A stretch of 64,000 bases of DNA from NCBI GenBank assembly GCA_016708465.1, contig JADJFT010000001.1:124001-188000 (forward strand). Direction: 5' to 3'. Positions 1 through 8,622 of the stretch are shown here, piece after piece; positions within the stretch are counted from its first letter, which is position 1, and each line of letters starts with the position of its first letter. The DNA is from Rhodanobacteraceae bacterium (lineage in GTDB: Bacteria; Pseudomonadota; Gammaproteobacteria; Xanthomonadales; Ahniellaceae). Both the position numbers and the translations under genes were made by a program. Below the pieces are notes generated by a model, which was not told where the DNA came from, ran no database searches, and was given only the letters and a program-made list of their open reading frames with translations.

Positions 1-1070
1 GTCGTTATGGCCGTCCGATCATTCTCGCCGTGAACAAGACCGACGGCCGTGACCTGCAGGACTCAGTCAACGAATTCTCGGCGCTCGGTCTGGCGCGAGT
101 TTTGCCGATGGCGGCATCGCATCGTCGTGGCGTTCCCGAGTTGCTCGAAGCGATTGACGACCTCTTGCCTGAAGAGATCGATGCCGAGGAATTGCCTGAT
201 GAAGCCGGCGTGCGCGTCGCCATCATTGGCCGCCCGAACGTCGGCAAGTCGACGTTGGTCAATCGCCTACTCGGCGAGGAACGTGTGATCGCCAGTGAAG
301 TGCCGGGCACCACGCGTGATGCGATCGAAGTGCCCTTGCATCGTGATGGTCGTGACTATGTGTTGATCGATACCGCCGGCGTGCGGCGCAAGGGCCGGGT
401 CGAGGAAGCGATTGAAAAATTCAGTGTGATCAAAACCTTGCAGGCGTTGGAACGCGCGCATGTGGCGGTGTTGATGGTCGATGCCGCAGAAGGCGTGACT
501 GATCAGGATGCGTCCGTGCTTGGCTATGCGCTTGATGCCGGTCGGGCACTGGTCGTCTGCGTGAACAAATGGGATGGCCTTGGCGAATACCAACGCGACC
601 GCTGTGAGAGTGAACTCGCGCGCCGCCTTGATTTCGTACCGTGGGCCGAGCGTATGTTTATTTCGGCCAAACATGGCTCTGGTCTGCGCGAACTGATGGC
701 CGCAGTCGATCGCGCGTATGCGTCATCGATCGTCGATCTCGGTGCCAGTGAAGTGACCAAGGCCGTCGAAATCGCCGTCGAAAGTTTCCAGCCGCCGATG
801 GTCTCCGGCAAGGTCGCCAAGATCCGCTACGCGCATATGGGGGGACGCAATCCGCCGCGCATCGTGTTGCATGGCTCGCGCTTGGATTCGCTCCCGGCCA
901 GTTATGTGCGTTACCTCGAGAACTTCATGCGGCGTCGTTACAAACTGGTTGGCACGCCGGTCGTGATCGAAACCCGCGCCGGTGCGAATCCGTTTGCCGG
1001 CAAGAAAAACGTGCTGACCGACAAGCAGGTCCAGCGTCGCCGGCGCTTGATCCGCCACGTCAAGCGCTGA
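1..1070 (+). CDS. der: GTPase Der (EngA), 5' end missing
   Basis: Ribosome-associated double GTPase needed for 50S subunit assembly. The reading frame is already open at base 3, where codons read RYGRPIILAVNKTD, the end of the first G domain with its NKxD motif, so the gene begins upstream of the window. The second G domain follows, with a P-loop GRPNVGKST near 222-252, DTAG, and NKWD. The C-terminal KH-like domain ends in a basic tail typical of Der. An internal GTG at base 30 could be mistaken for a start but lies inside the NKxD motif. The assignment is secure; only the start is unseen. Confidence 0.96.
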   Translation, partial: RYGRPIILAVNKTDGRDLQDSVNEFSALGLARVLPMAASHRRGVPELLEAIDDLLPEEIDAEELPDEAGVRVAIIGRPNVGKSTLVNRLLGEERVIASEVPGTTRDAIEVPLHRDGRDYVLIDTAGVRRKGRVEEAIEKFSVIKTLQALERAHVAVLMVDAAEGVTDQDASVLGYALDAGRALVVCVNKWDGLGEYQRDRCESELARRLDFVPWAERMFISAKHGSGLRELMAAVDRAYASSIVDLGASEVTKAVEIAVESFQPPMVSGKVAKIRYAHMGGRNPPRIVLHGSRLDSLPASYVRYLENFMRRRYKLVGTPVVIETRAGANPFAGKKNVLTDKQVQRRRRLIRHVKR

Positions 1071-1146
1071 GTACACGGCGCGCACCGATTCGATCAGTCG
1101 TGGTGCCGAATACGGCATACTTGCCTCGGTAAAAGAGAGCAAGCAA

Positions 1147-1713
1147 ATGACAGGGCGAACTCAGGTTACAGGCGGCATTCTGGCGGGTGGTCGTGGCTTG
1201 CGCATGGGCGGTGTCGACAAAGGCCTCGTGCTGCATGAAGGCCGTGAACTGGTCGCGCATATGATTCAGCGCCTGAAGCCGCAGGTACACGGCATCGTGA
1301 TCAGTGCCAACCGAAATGTTGATCGATATTCGCAGTTCGGCTATCCGGTTTTTACCGACGAGGACGATGGCTTCCTCGGGCCACTGGCCGGCATTGCCCG
1401 CTTGCTGCGTGAGATCGATAGCGACTTTCTGGTCACGACACCGTGCGATACGCCCGATTTCCCCGACGATTTGGTGCAACGCTTGCTGACGCGCCAGCAC
1501 GAAACCGGTGCCGATGCCGTCGTCGCCCATGATGGCGAGCAACGCCAGTTTCTGTTCACGCTGTATCGGCGCCAATTGGCGGATTCCGCAGCAGCGGCGC
1601 TTTCCAGCGGCGAGCGTGCGCTGTGGCGCTGGCATGAGGACCTGAACTTGGCTGAGGCGCAGGTTCAAGGCAGTGCAGCGTTTGCGAATTTGAACACCCG
1701 CGCAGACCTCTAA
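1147..1713 (+). CDS. mobA: Molybdenum cofactor guanylyltransferase MobA
   Basis: Transfers GMP from GTP to molybdopterin to make the bis-MGD form of the cofactor; cytoplasmic. The 188-residue protein starts with the nucleotide-binding signature GGILAGGRGLRMGGVDKGL and has the central TPCDTP motif expected for the metal/nucleotide site. Length fits the family (about 190-200). The start at 1147 follows a purine-rich stretch (aaaagagagcaagcaa). It is followed after 3 bases by moeA and then moeB, so it is the first gene of a molybdenum cofactor operon. Confidence 0.93.
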   Translation: MTGRTQVTGGILAGGRGLRMGGVDKGLVLHEGRELVAHMIQRLKPQVHGIVISANRNVDRYSQFGYPVFTDEDDGFLGPLAGIARLLREIDSDFLVTTPCDTPDFPDDLVQRLLTRQHETGADAVVAHDGEQRQFLFTLYRRQLADSAAAALSSGERALWRWHEDLNLAEAQVQGSAAFANLNTRADL

Positions 1714-1716
1714 CCG

Positions 1717-2928
1717 ATGACGTCGCCGACCCCCTTCGATGTGGCTGCGAAACGGTTACGCGACGACGCCGTCGCGCGGCTGTTGCCGGCGGAATCAGTG
1801 CCGCTGGATCAGGCGCTGGGGCGCGTATTGGCTGCGGCGGTGGTGGCGCCGATCAGCGTTCCAGGGTTCGCGAATACCGCGATGGATGGCTATGCCTTGC
1901 GCACCCAAGGCCGTGGTGCGCGCGTCGGCCAGTCATTTCGTTGCATTGATCTTGCGTTGGCGGGCGCGGCGGGCCAAGCCATCGACGACGCCGCGGTCTG
2001 TGTCGAAATCGCGACCGGCGCAGTCTTGCCGGACCATGCCGATGCAGTGGTGCAATACGAACTGACGACGCGAACTGGCGATTGCGTAACGCTGCAGGCC
2101 GACGTCGTCAGCGGTTCGAACGTGCGCGGAGCGGAGGACGATTACGCACGTGGGCAGCTCGCATTGCCGGCGGGTCGCATCATCGACGCCGGGGCGATCG
2201 GCGTGCTGGCGGGTTTCGGCGTCGGTGATGTGTTGGTTCGGCGGCGTCCGCGCATTGCTGTTGTCGTGACTGGCTCGGAATTGCAGCCGGCCGGCGCGGC
2301 CTTGGCGCGCGGCCAGATTCATGACAGTAACTCGTCGACCTTGCGCGCTTTGCTCGGCAGCGTTGCAGAATCGCTGCAGATGATTGGTCCGCTGGCTGAT
2401 GACCGCGATCTGCTCGCTGACACGCTGCGCGATACCGCGCGGACGCATGACGTGCTGGTGACTACCGGCGGCGCTTCCGCTGGTCGTGCCGATTTCATTC
2501 CCGGATTGGTCGGTGAACTGGGCGAGATCAGCTTGTGGAAAGTCGCGATGCGTCCGGGCATGCCGTTCTTGTATGGCCGCATCGGAACGTGTGCGGTCTA
2601 CGGCCTACCTGGGAATCCAGTGTCGGTGTTCGCGAGCATGTTGAGCTTGGTCTTGCCGGCACTGCATGCGATGCAGGGCCGCAACCCGGTTGGCACGCAG
2701 TACGCCAGTTTGGCCATCGCCGCACGCAAGTCGCATGGTCGGCTCGAATGGCGACGCGGGGTGCTCGCCAGTCTGCCAGATGGCCGCCGCGTGATTCGAC
2801 CGCATCCGGCGCAGGGATCAGGCATGTTGCGTGGCGTGGCGGAATCGAATGCATTGTTTCGTCTCGATGCCGAGGTGCGTGCGCTTGGCGCAGGACAAAT
2901 CGTTGAAGTGCTGCCATTTTCGGTATGA
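1717..2928 (+). CDS. moeA: Molybdopterin molybdenumtransferase MoeA
   Basis: Inserts molybdate into adenylylated molybdopterin, the last common step of cofactor synthesis. The 403 residues contain the N-terminal PGFANTAMDGYA signature, the central GRIHDSN-like segment (here GQIHDSN), the TTGGASAG loop and the GLPGNPVS motif, all diagnostic for MoeA. Length is normal for the family. It lies 3 bases after mobA and its stop overlaps the start of moeB by 4 bases (ATGA), implying translational coupling. Confidence 0.95.
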   Translation: MTSPTPFDVAAKRLRDDAVARLLPAESVPLDQALGRVLAAAVVAPISVPGFANTAMDGYALRTQGRGARVGQSFRCIDLALAGAAGQAIDDAAVCVEIATGAVLPDHADAVVQYELTTRTGDCVTLQADVVSGSNVRGAEDDYARGQLALPAGRIIDAGAIGVLAGFGVGDVLVRRRPRIAVVVTGSELQPAGAALARGQIHDSNSSTLRALLGSVAESLQMIGPLADDRDLLADTLRDTARTHDVLVTTGGASAGRADFIPGLVGELGEISLWKVAMRPGMPFLYGRIGTCAVYGLPGNPVSVFASMLSLVLPALHAMQGRNPVGTQYASLAIAARKSHGRLEWRRGVLASLPDGRRVIRPHPAQGSGMLRGVAESNALFRLDAEVRALGAGQIVEVLPFSV

Positions 2929-4064
2929 GTTCAATGCTGCCACCGCTTGAAATCGAGGTGATCGAAGCGCGCGCTGCGCATGCGCGTGGCGGGCTGTTCC
3001 TTGACGTGCGCGAAGCCGCCGAGCAGACACAAGGTATTTGCTTGGGTGCGACTTGTATCGCGCTATCGAACGGTATCGACGCGATCCTCGACTGGGCGCG
3101 TGCGCAATCGGTGCCGGTACATGTGCTGTGTGCTGTGGGCGCTCGCTCATTGCACGTCGCACAGGTCTTGCGCGCGGCGGGTATCGCCGCGACCTCGGTG
3201 CATGGCGGTATGCAGCAATGGCGTTTGCAGGGTGGGGCGATCGCGACGCCAGTCACGACGGCGGTCGCCGATGACCGATACCTGCGGCATCTGCTGCTGC
3301 CGGAAGTCGGTGCGGCTGGGCAATTGCGCCTGCAGCAATCACGCGTGGCCATCGTCGGTGCCGGTGGGCTCGGTTCTCCGGCAGCGTTCTACCTCGCGGC
3401 GGCCGGCGTTGGGTGTATCCGTTTGATTGACGACGACGTCGTCGAACGCAGTAACTTGCAGCGCCAGATCCTGCATCGCGACGATCGCATCGGCGCGCGC
3501 AAAGTCGATTCCGCCGCCGCGACATTGTCGGCGCTGAATCCTTGCGTGCGCATCGAGCCGATTGCGCAGCGTCTGTCCGCAGCCAATGCCGAAGCGCTAT
3601 TCGATGGCTGCGATGTCGTGATTGATGGCGCCGATAATTTCCCGACTCGACAACGGATCAATGCAACTTGCCTGACACTCGGCCAGCCATGGGTGTACGG
3701 CGCGGTGCATCGCTTTGAAGGCCAGGTCAGCGTGTTCGATCCACGCCGCGGGCGTGGCGTCACGCCGTGCTACCGCTGCCTGTTTCCGGAGGCACCACGA
3801 CCTGAGGATGCGCCCAACTGCGCCGAAGCCGGTGTACTCGGCGTGTTACCCGGCATCATCGGCAGCTTGCAGGCGAACGAGGCGATCAAGCTGTTGCTTG
3901 ACCTCGGTGAACCGCTCGTTGGGCGGCTGTTGTTGTTCGATGCGTTGGCGATGCGCTTCCGAGAGTTGCGTTACGGCGCTGATCCACAATGTCCCGGATG
4001 CAGCGCGCAGGCGACCGATACCGGATTGCTGGATAGCCACGCACCGTTTTGCACGGCCGGTTGA
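2925..4064 (+). CDS. moeB: Rhodanese-MoeB/ThiF fusion (molybdopterin-synthase adenylyltransferase)
   Basis: E1-like enzyme that adenylates the C-terminal glycine of MoaD (or ThiS). Residues about 15-105 form a rhodanese domain with FLDVRE and an active-site loop of the form C-x-x-G-x-R-S, so a persulfide-carrying cysteine is present. Residues about 118-360 form the ThiF/MoeB domain, with nucleotide loop GAGGLGSP, the Arg finger region SNLQRQ, DGADNFPTR, and zinc ligands CYRC and CPGC. In eukaryotic MOCS3 and many bacterial MoeZ proteins the rhodanese domain is C-terminal; here it is N-terminal. The fusion suggests sulfur delivery and adenylation are combined. Overlaps moeA by 4 bases and ends adjacent to the convergent DUF1244 gene. 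Confidence 0.9.
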   Translation: MSSMLPPLEIEVIEARAAHARGGLFLDVREAAEQTQGICLGATCIALSNGIDAILDWARAQSVPVHVLCAVGARSLHVAQVLRAAGIAATSVHGGMQQWRLQGGAIATPVTTAVADDRYLRHLLLPEVGAAGQLRLQQSRVAIVGAGGLGSPAAFYLAAAGVGCIRLIDDDVVERSNLQRQILHRDDRIGARKVDSAAATLSALNPCVRIEPIAQRLSAANAEALFDGCDVVIDGADNFPTRQRINATCLTLGQPWVYGAVHRFEGQVSVFDPRRGRGVTPCYRCLFPEAPRPEDAPNCAEAGVLGVLPGIIGSLQANEAIKLLLDLGEPLVGRLLLFDALAMRFRELRYGADPQCPGCSAQATDTGLLDSHAPFCTAG

Positions 4065-4304
4065 TCACTTCTGGAAGGTCGCTTTCCACTCGGCATAAGG
4101 CATGCCGTAGACGTGATGACGCGCCTCTTCCATGCCGATGACTTCGCCGCCTTGCTCGGCCGCTGATCGATACCATTCGGCAAGGCAGTTGCGACAGAAC
4201 CCGGCGAGGTTCATTAATTCGATGTTTTGGACATCAGTACGTTTGCGCAGATGGGCGATCAGACGTCGGAATGCCGCAGCTTCGAATTCGGTGGTATCGG
4301 ACAT
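4065..4304 (-). CDS. DUF1244 family small protein
   Basis: A 79-residue protein matching the DUF1244 family of proteobacteria, whose function is unknown. Recognisable features are the segment GFCRNCLAEWY, with the conserved Cys pair, and the C-terminal GMPYAEWK. Its stop codon abuts the moeB stop (shared palindrome tgatca), so the two genes converge with no spacer. It is divergent from the S8 peptidase gene. No signal peptide or membrane segment is visible. Confidence 0.85.
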   Translation of the reverse strand: MSDTTEFEAAAFRRLIAHLRKRTDVQNIELMNLAGFCRNCLAEWYRSAAEQGGEVIGMEEARHHVYGMPYAEWKATFQK

Positions 4305-4884
4305 CAGTGATCACTCCGCATGAACTCATCAGCGTCGATGCTGCCATGAATATGTCGCGCCGTGCTGCGCCGCAGCGCGCACAAGCTCGCTAGACTTCGC
4401 GGCTATATGACATCGAGATACTTTTTTCCAATCATTGGCGTGATCGTCGGTCTGATCCCTGGCGGAGTCGTTTCCGCCGTGGTTACGCCGCATCCGATCT
4501 CATTGAACTCGCTGCAGATCGACACCCGCAGCGTCGCAGCCATCGCTTCGACGGCCCCGCCCGACGCGGCCTTGCTAGTGCAATTTCGCGCCCCAGTGAC
4601 GGCGGCGCAGCGTGCCGCACTTGCCGGCGTTGCGACGATTTACGCCTATTTGCCCGAAGATGCCTTTCTGGTGCGCATGACGGATGCCGATTCCTTTCAG
4701 CGCCTCGCTGCGACCGGGGTCGCTTGGTCGGCGCCATGGCAATCGGCGTACAAAGTCGGCCGTAGCGTGCGTGCGGCAGCTGGCAACCCAGACGGCAAGC
4801 GCAGTCGTCAGCTGATGCTGCAAGTGTTTCCGGATCGAGATCTCGATGCTGTGCTCGCCAAACTGCAGGCGATGCAGGTGCCGG

Positions 4885-4908
4885 GTATCGGCGCATCGGC
4901 GCATCGGC
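4885..4908. repeat. 8-bp tandem repeat causing a frameshift in the S8 peptidase
   Basis: Units gtatcggc, gcatcggc and gcatcggc lie head to tail, followed by gcagggc. Upstream coding is in one frame and downstream coding in another. Deleting one gcatcggc unit restores GIGASAQGKLFSRLRL. This is the pattern expected of replication slippage or a repeat miscount in assembly. Confidence 0.75.
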
Positions 4909-6400
4909 GCAGGGCAAGTTGTTTTCGCGTTTGCGCCTGCATTGGACGACTGCGGAGATCGCCGCAAACGCCGATCGCGTCGCATCACTCGCCGAGGTGT
5001 TCTGGCTCGATTTAGAGCCACGACGCACACTGCTCAACGACACTACGATCTGGGTTGGCCAATCCGGATTGGCCGGCAGTCAAACGACGCCGGTATTTGC
5101 CAACGGCATCCACGGTGAAGGCCAGATCGTCGCGATACTCGACACTGGCATCGATCCGGACATGTGCTATTTCCGCACTACCGGGCTCGGCCTACCGCCG
5201 ACCAATGCCTGCAACAGCGGCGTCACCATCGACCCAGCTCAGCGCAAGATTCTCGGCGTCAATTTCCTGGCAACAGGAGAATGCGCGGGCGGAATTTCGG
5301 TCAGTGAATGGGATACACAGAATCACGGTACCCACGTCGCCGGAACCGTGGCCGGCGACAACCTTGCCAATCCGATCGGGCACGATGCCGGCGACGGCAT
5401 GGCACCAGCCGCGAAGCTGGTGATTCAAGACGGTGGTTACGCGGTCGACAGTTGTGGAGACCTACCCGGCATTGGTTGTCCAGTCGTGGACTTGAATCCG
5501 ATCTTCCAGCAGACCTATGACCAAGGTGCGCGCATCCACAGCAATTCATGGGGCGACAACGAAGATGATCCGACGCAGAACGACTACACGGCGGGTAGTC
5601 AGGACGTTGATGAGTTCATGTGGAATCACAAGGATTTCCTGATCTTCTTCGCCGCTGGCAATTCCGGGCCGGGGACCGCCAGCGTCGGCAGTCCGTCGAC
5701 GGCGAAGTCCGCAGTCTCGGTGGGGGCGACGCAACGTTCGACCAATGCGACGAACATGGCGTCGTTTTCGTCCTGCGGCCCGACCGACGATGGGCGTCGC
5801 AAGCCCGAGATCACGGTGCCGGGTTCGAGCATTGTCTCGGCCGGCAATGACTTCAATACCGGCTCGAACAACTGCAGCACACGCTCGATGTCCGGCACCA
5901 GCATGGCCACGCCCGGCGCCGCTGGCCTGACTGCGCTGATCCGCCAGTACTACACCGATGGCTACTATCCGAGCGGAAATGCGGTCGTCGCGAATGCCAT
6001 GATTCCAAGCGCGGCATTGATGCGCGCAACGCTGGTGAACTCGGGGCAGAACATGTCCGGTGCAACGGTGATGCCATCGAACTGCCAAGGATGGGGTCGC
6101 GTCACCCTGGATGACGCGCTGTTCTTCCCCGGTGATGCGCGCGTGCTTTGGGTACGCGACGATGCAACCGGTTTGGCCGATGCCGCGAGCGAACGCCGCT
6201 TCGAATTCATTGCCAGTGCCGGCCAGCCGTTGAAAATCTCGTTAGCCTGGACCGATTTCCCGTCGACACCGGCGGCGTTTCCGCATCTGGTGAATGACCT
6301 CGATCTCATCGTCGAGCACGCCGGTACGACCTACCTCGGCAATGTCTGGAGTGGCGGCCAATCGGTTGCCGGTGGCAGTGCCGATCGCCTAAATACGCTG

Positions 6401-7434
6401 GGCGGGGGGCGCCCCCGCCCGCGGCCGCCCCCCGGCCGGCCCCGCGCCCCAGAACGCCTGGGCCCCGCCCCCCGGCCCCCCGGCGGCCCGGGGGGGGCCG
6501 CGGCCCGGCCCCGGGGGGGAAGGCCGGGGGGGGCGCGCCCCCGGCGCGCGCGTTTTTTGGGGGGCGGGCGCCTTCCCCCGCGGGGGGGGCCCCCCGGCGG
6601 GGGGGGGGGCCCGCCGCCCTGGCCCCCCCGGGGGGCCCCCCGGGGGCGGGCTGGCCCCGCCCCGCGGGCCCCCCCCGTTTTGTGCCGGCGGCCCGCCGGG
6701 GCCCCCCCCCCGGTTCGGCCGCGCGGGGGGTTTCCGCCGCGGGGGGGGCCCCCGGTTTCCCCGCCCGGGCGGGGGGGGGGGGGCCGGCCGCCCGGGCCCC
6801 CCCCCCGGGGGGGGGGCGGGGGGGGGGCCCCCCCCCCCCCCCGGCGGCGCCGGGGGGAACCCCCGGGCCGGGGCGGGGCCCCGGGGGGGGGGGGGCCCAA
6901 CCCCCGCCCCCGGCCCGGTTTTGCCGGGGGGGGGGGGGGGGCCCCCGGGCCCCGGCCCGCCTTCCCGGGAAACGGGGGGGGGAACCGGGGGGGGCCGTCC
7001 CCCCCGCGGCCGGGGGGGCCCCCGGGGGGGGGCGCCGCCGGGGCCCACGCCCCCTTTCCGCCGCCGCCCCGGCGCGGCGGCCGGGTGGGGGGGCGGCCCC
7101 CCGGCCTTCCTCGCCCGGCCGGGGGGCCCCCCGGGCCCGCGCGCCCGCGGGGGGCGCCCCCGCCCCGGCGCGCGTTTTGGGGCGGGGGGGGGGGGGGGCC
7201 GCGGGGGCCTTTGGGGGGAGGCGCCCGGGCCCCGCCGCGGGGCCCGCCCCCCCCCCGGGCCGGGGCGCTGGTTGGGGGGGGGGGGCCCGCCGGGCCCCCG
7301 CGGGGCCCCCGGGGGGGGGGGCGGGGGCCCTTCGCGGGGGGGGGAACCCCCCCCCCGCCCCCCCTTTCGCTTCCCGGGGGGACCGCCGGGGGGGGGGGCC
7401 CCCGGCCCCCGCCCGGGGGAAGGGGGGGGGGGGG
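6401..7434. other. 1,034-bp block of about 93% G+C homopolymer-rich sequence inserted in the S8 peptidase
   Basis: Only about 76 of 1,034 bases are A or T, and most of the block is runs of G or C up to about 20 long. The flanks are ordinary coding sequence and join in frame without loss (Leu codon ctg ending at 6400, Glu codon gaa at 7435). Open reading frames across it encode only Gly/Pro/Arg/Ala strings and are not genes. No insertion-sequence ends, transposase or target duplication is seen. Most likely a consensus or gap-filling artefact, though a real insertion cannot be excluded. Confidence 0.8.
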
Positions 7435-7596
7435 GAACAGGTGCTCGTTAGTGCGCCCGCCAGTGGCTCGTTGCTGGTGACGGTGCGTGCTCACAACATC
7501 CCGAGTGGACCACAACCGTTCGCCATCATCGTCACTGGTGCCGTGAGTCCGGCTCCTTACCGCGTGTTCGACGACAGCTTCGAATAACGCGCAGCC

Positions 7597-8481
7597 TCAG
7601 TCGCGTGCGCGAATGGCTTCCGAGAAGTCGCCGGCATCGGCCGCGCGCGCGGCACGTTCATTGATGCGAAATGCGTTGCGATAGCGGTCACGCGGCAATT
7701 CGGTGTCGATCAAGCCAAGGTCATAGGCGAAGTCGTCGGTATAGCCTGGCAGTAAGGTCGTCAGGCTAAACGGCACGCGTCCTGGGGCGATGTCATCGAT
7801 ATGGTCGACGATATTGCTGGTGCAGGTGTTGGTCAGCGTGTTGTAGAACTCCGGCTGTGCGGCCATCGTATTCGCGCGCTCCAGCATCGACACGAACAGC
7901 GCACGCATCCGCACCGGTGTGCTGCGGACCGGGTAAAGGAATACATCGTCCTTGCGGTGGTTGGCGCGCAGCCCGATCAAGTCGCGCTCGTCGCCGATCA
8001 CGTACATCAGTTCATATTGGCGCAGTACGCCGAGCCACGGCGAGAATGACTCACCGCGTTCCTTGCGAATCTCGACCGAGATTGCGAGGTACTGGCCATC
8101 GGCGAAACCGAAACTGAGGAAAGTGTGGGCCGGGCCGCGCCAGTCCGCGAAGGGTTCGACGACAAACCAGACCGAATTGAGGCGCGCAAGGTCGTAGCGA
8201 CGTTCTTCCCAATGCACGTCGAAATCGTCAACTGCGCGATATCGCGTATTGCGGACGTTGTGCACGAGAACATGGTCACCGTGGATCTCCGCCGTCGCGA
8301 GCTGGGCCTGATCGGCGTTCCAGTCGCGTTGGTTCGACGGGTGCAGGCAAAATACGAGCAGCGTGTATGCCGCGAGCAGCAGTAGCGAAATGCGAAGTAG
8401 CCAACGCCGCATCACGCGGCGTCGGGAAATTCCTCGGTGCGCTCGCTCGTCGACCTTGTCTGCGCGTTCTTGTCGATCCAT
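7597..8481 (-). CDS. DUF4105 (Lnb N-terminal-like) membrane-anchored protein
   Basis: 294 residues with a basic N-terminus and one membrane segment (about residues 26-46, WLLRISLLLLAAYTLLVF), then a periplasmic domain that fits DUF4105, related to the N-terminal domain of the lipoprotein N-acyltransferase Lnb. The conserved block around the cysteine in NTLTNTCTSNIVDHID and an upstream histidine (GPAHTFLSF) match the Cys/His pair of that family. Start 8481 is preceded by gaggaat; the internal ATG at 8412, just before the membrane segment, is an alternative. Substrate unknown. Confidence 0.78.
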   Translation of the reverse strand: MDRQERADKVDERAHRGISRRRVMRRWLLRISLLLLAAYTLLVFCLHPSNQRDWNADQAQLATAEIHGDHVLVHNVRNTRYRAVDDFDVHWEERRYDLARLNSVWFVVEPFADWRGPAHTFLSFGFADGQYLAISVEIRKERGESFSPWLGVLRQYELMYVIGDERDLIGLRANHRKDDVFLYPVRSTPVRMRALFVSMLERANTMAAQPEFYNTLTNTCTSNIVDHIDDIAPGRVPFSLTTLLPGYTDDFAYDLGLIDTELPRDRYRNAFRINERAARAADAGDFSEAIRARD

Positions 8482-8622
8482 GGTGCTGATGCGATTCCTC
8501 GATGGACGCCGCTAGCGCTAGTGCGCTTGCATCTCCACCGTCCGGTTCGGCTTCCAGTCCAGCGGCTTCGAGGTGATGCCGTTCGGGCCTTCGACTTGGT
8601 CAGTCGTCCACCAAGGTTTGCC

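Larger units (their letters stand above)
4407..7587 (+). pseudogene. Secreted S8 (subtilisin-like) peptidase, broken by an 8-bp duplication and a 1,034-bp insertion
   Basis: Secreted serine protease. An N-terminal signal peptide (IIGVIVGLIPGGVVSAVV) starts at ATG 4407. The catalytic triad is intact in sequence: Asp in ILDTGIDP, His in NHGTHVAGT, Ser in SGTSMATPGAAG. A C-terminal beta-sandwich domain follows and the protein ends in VFDDSFE. Two lesions break the frame: an extra 8-bp unit near 4893-4908, and a G/C block at 6401-7434. Removing both leaves 2,139 bases, an exact 713 codons, and the junction reads DRLNTLEQVLVSAP, as expected for such a domain. So the underlying gene is a normal 712-residue peptidase. 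Whether the lesions are biological or assembly errors cannot be told from the sequence. Confidence 0.8.

Noticed and set aside
2528..3352. 274-residue minus-strand frame over moeA/moeB
   Set aside because: Overlaps two well-supported genes and is rich in Arg/Ser/Cys, typical of antisense shadow frames.
6331..7515. Long Pro/Gly/Arg-rich open frames on both strands in the G/C block
   Set aside because: They exist only because the block has almost no A or T to make stop codons. Composition is non-biological and the flanking gene continues without them.
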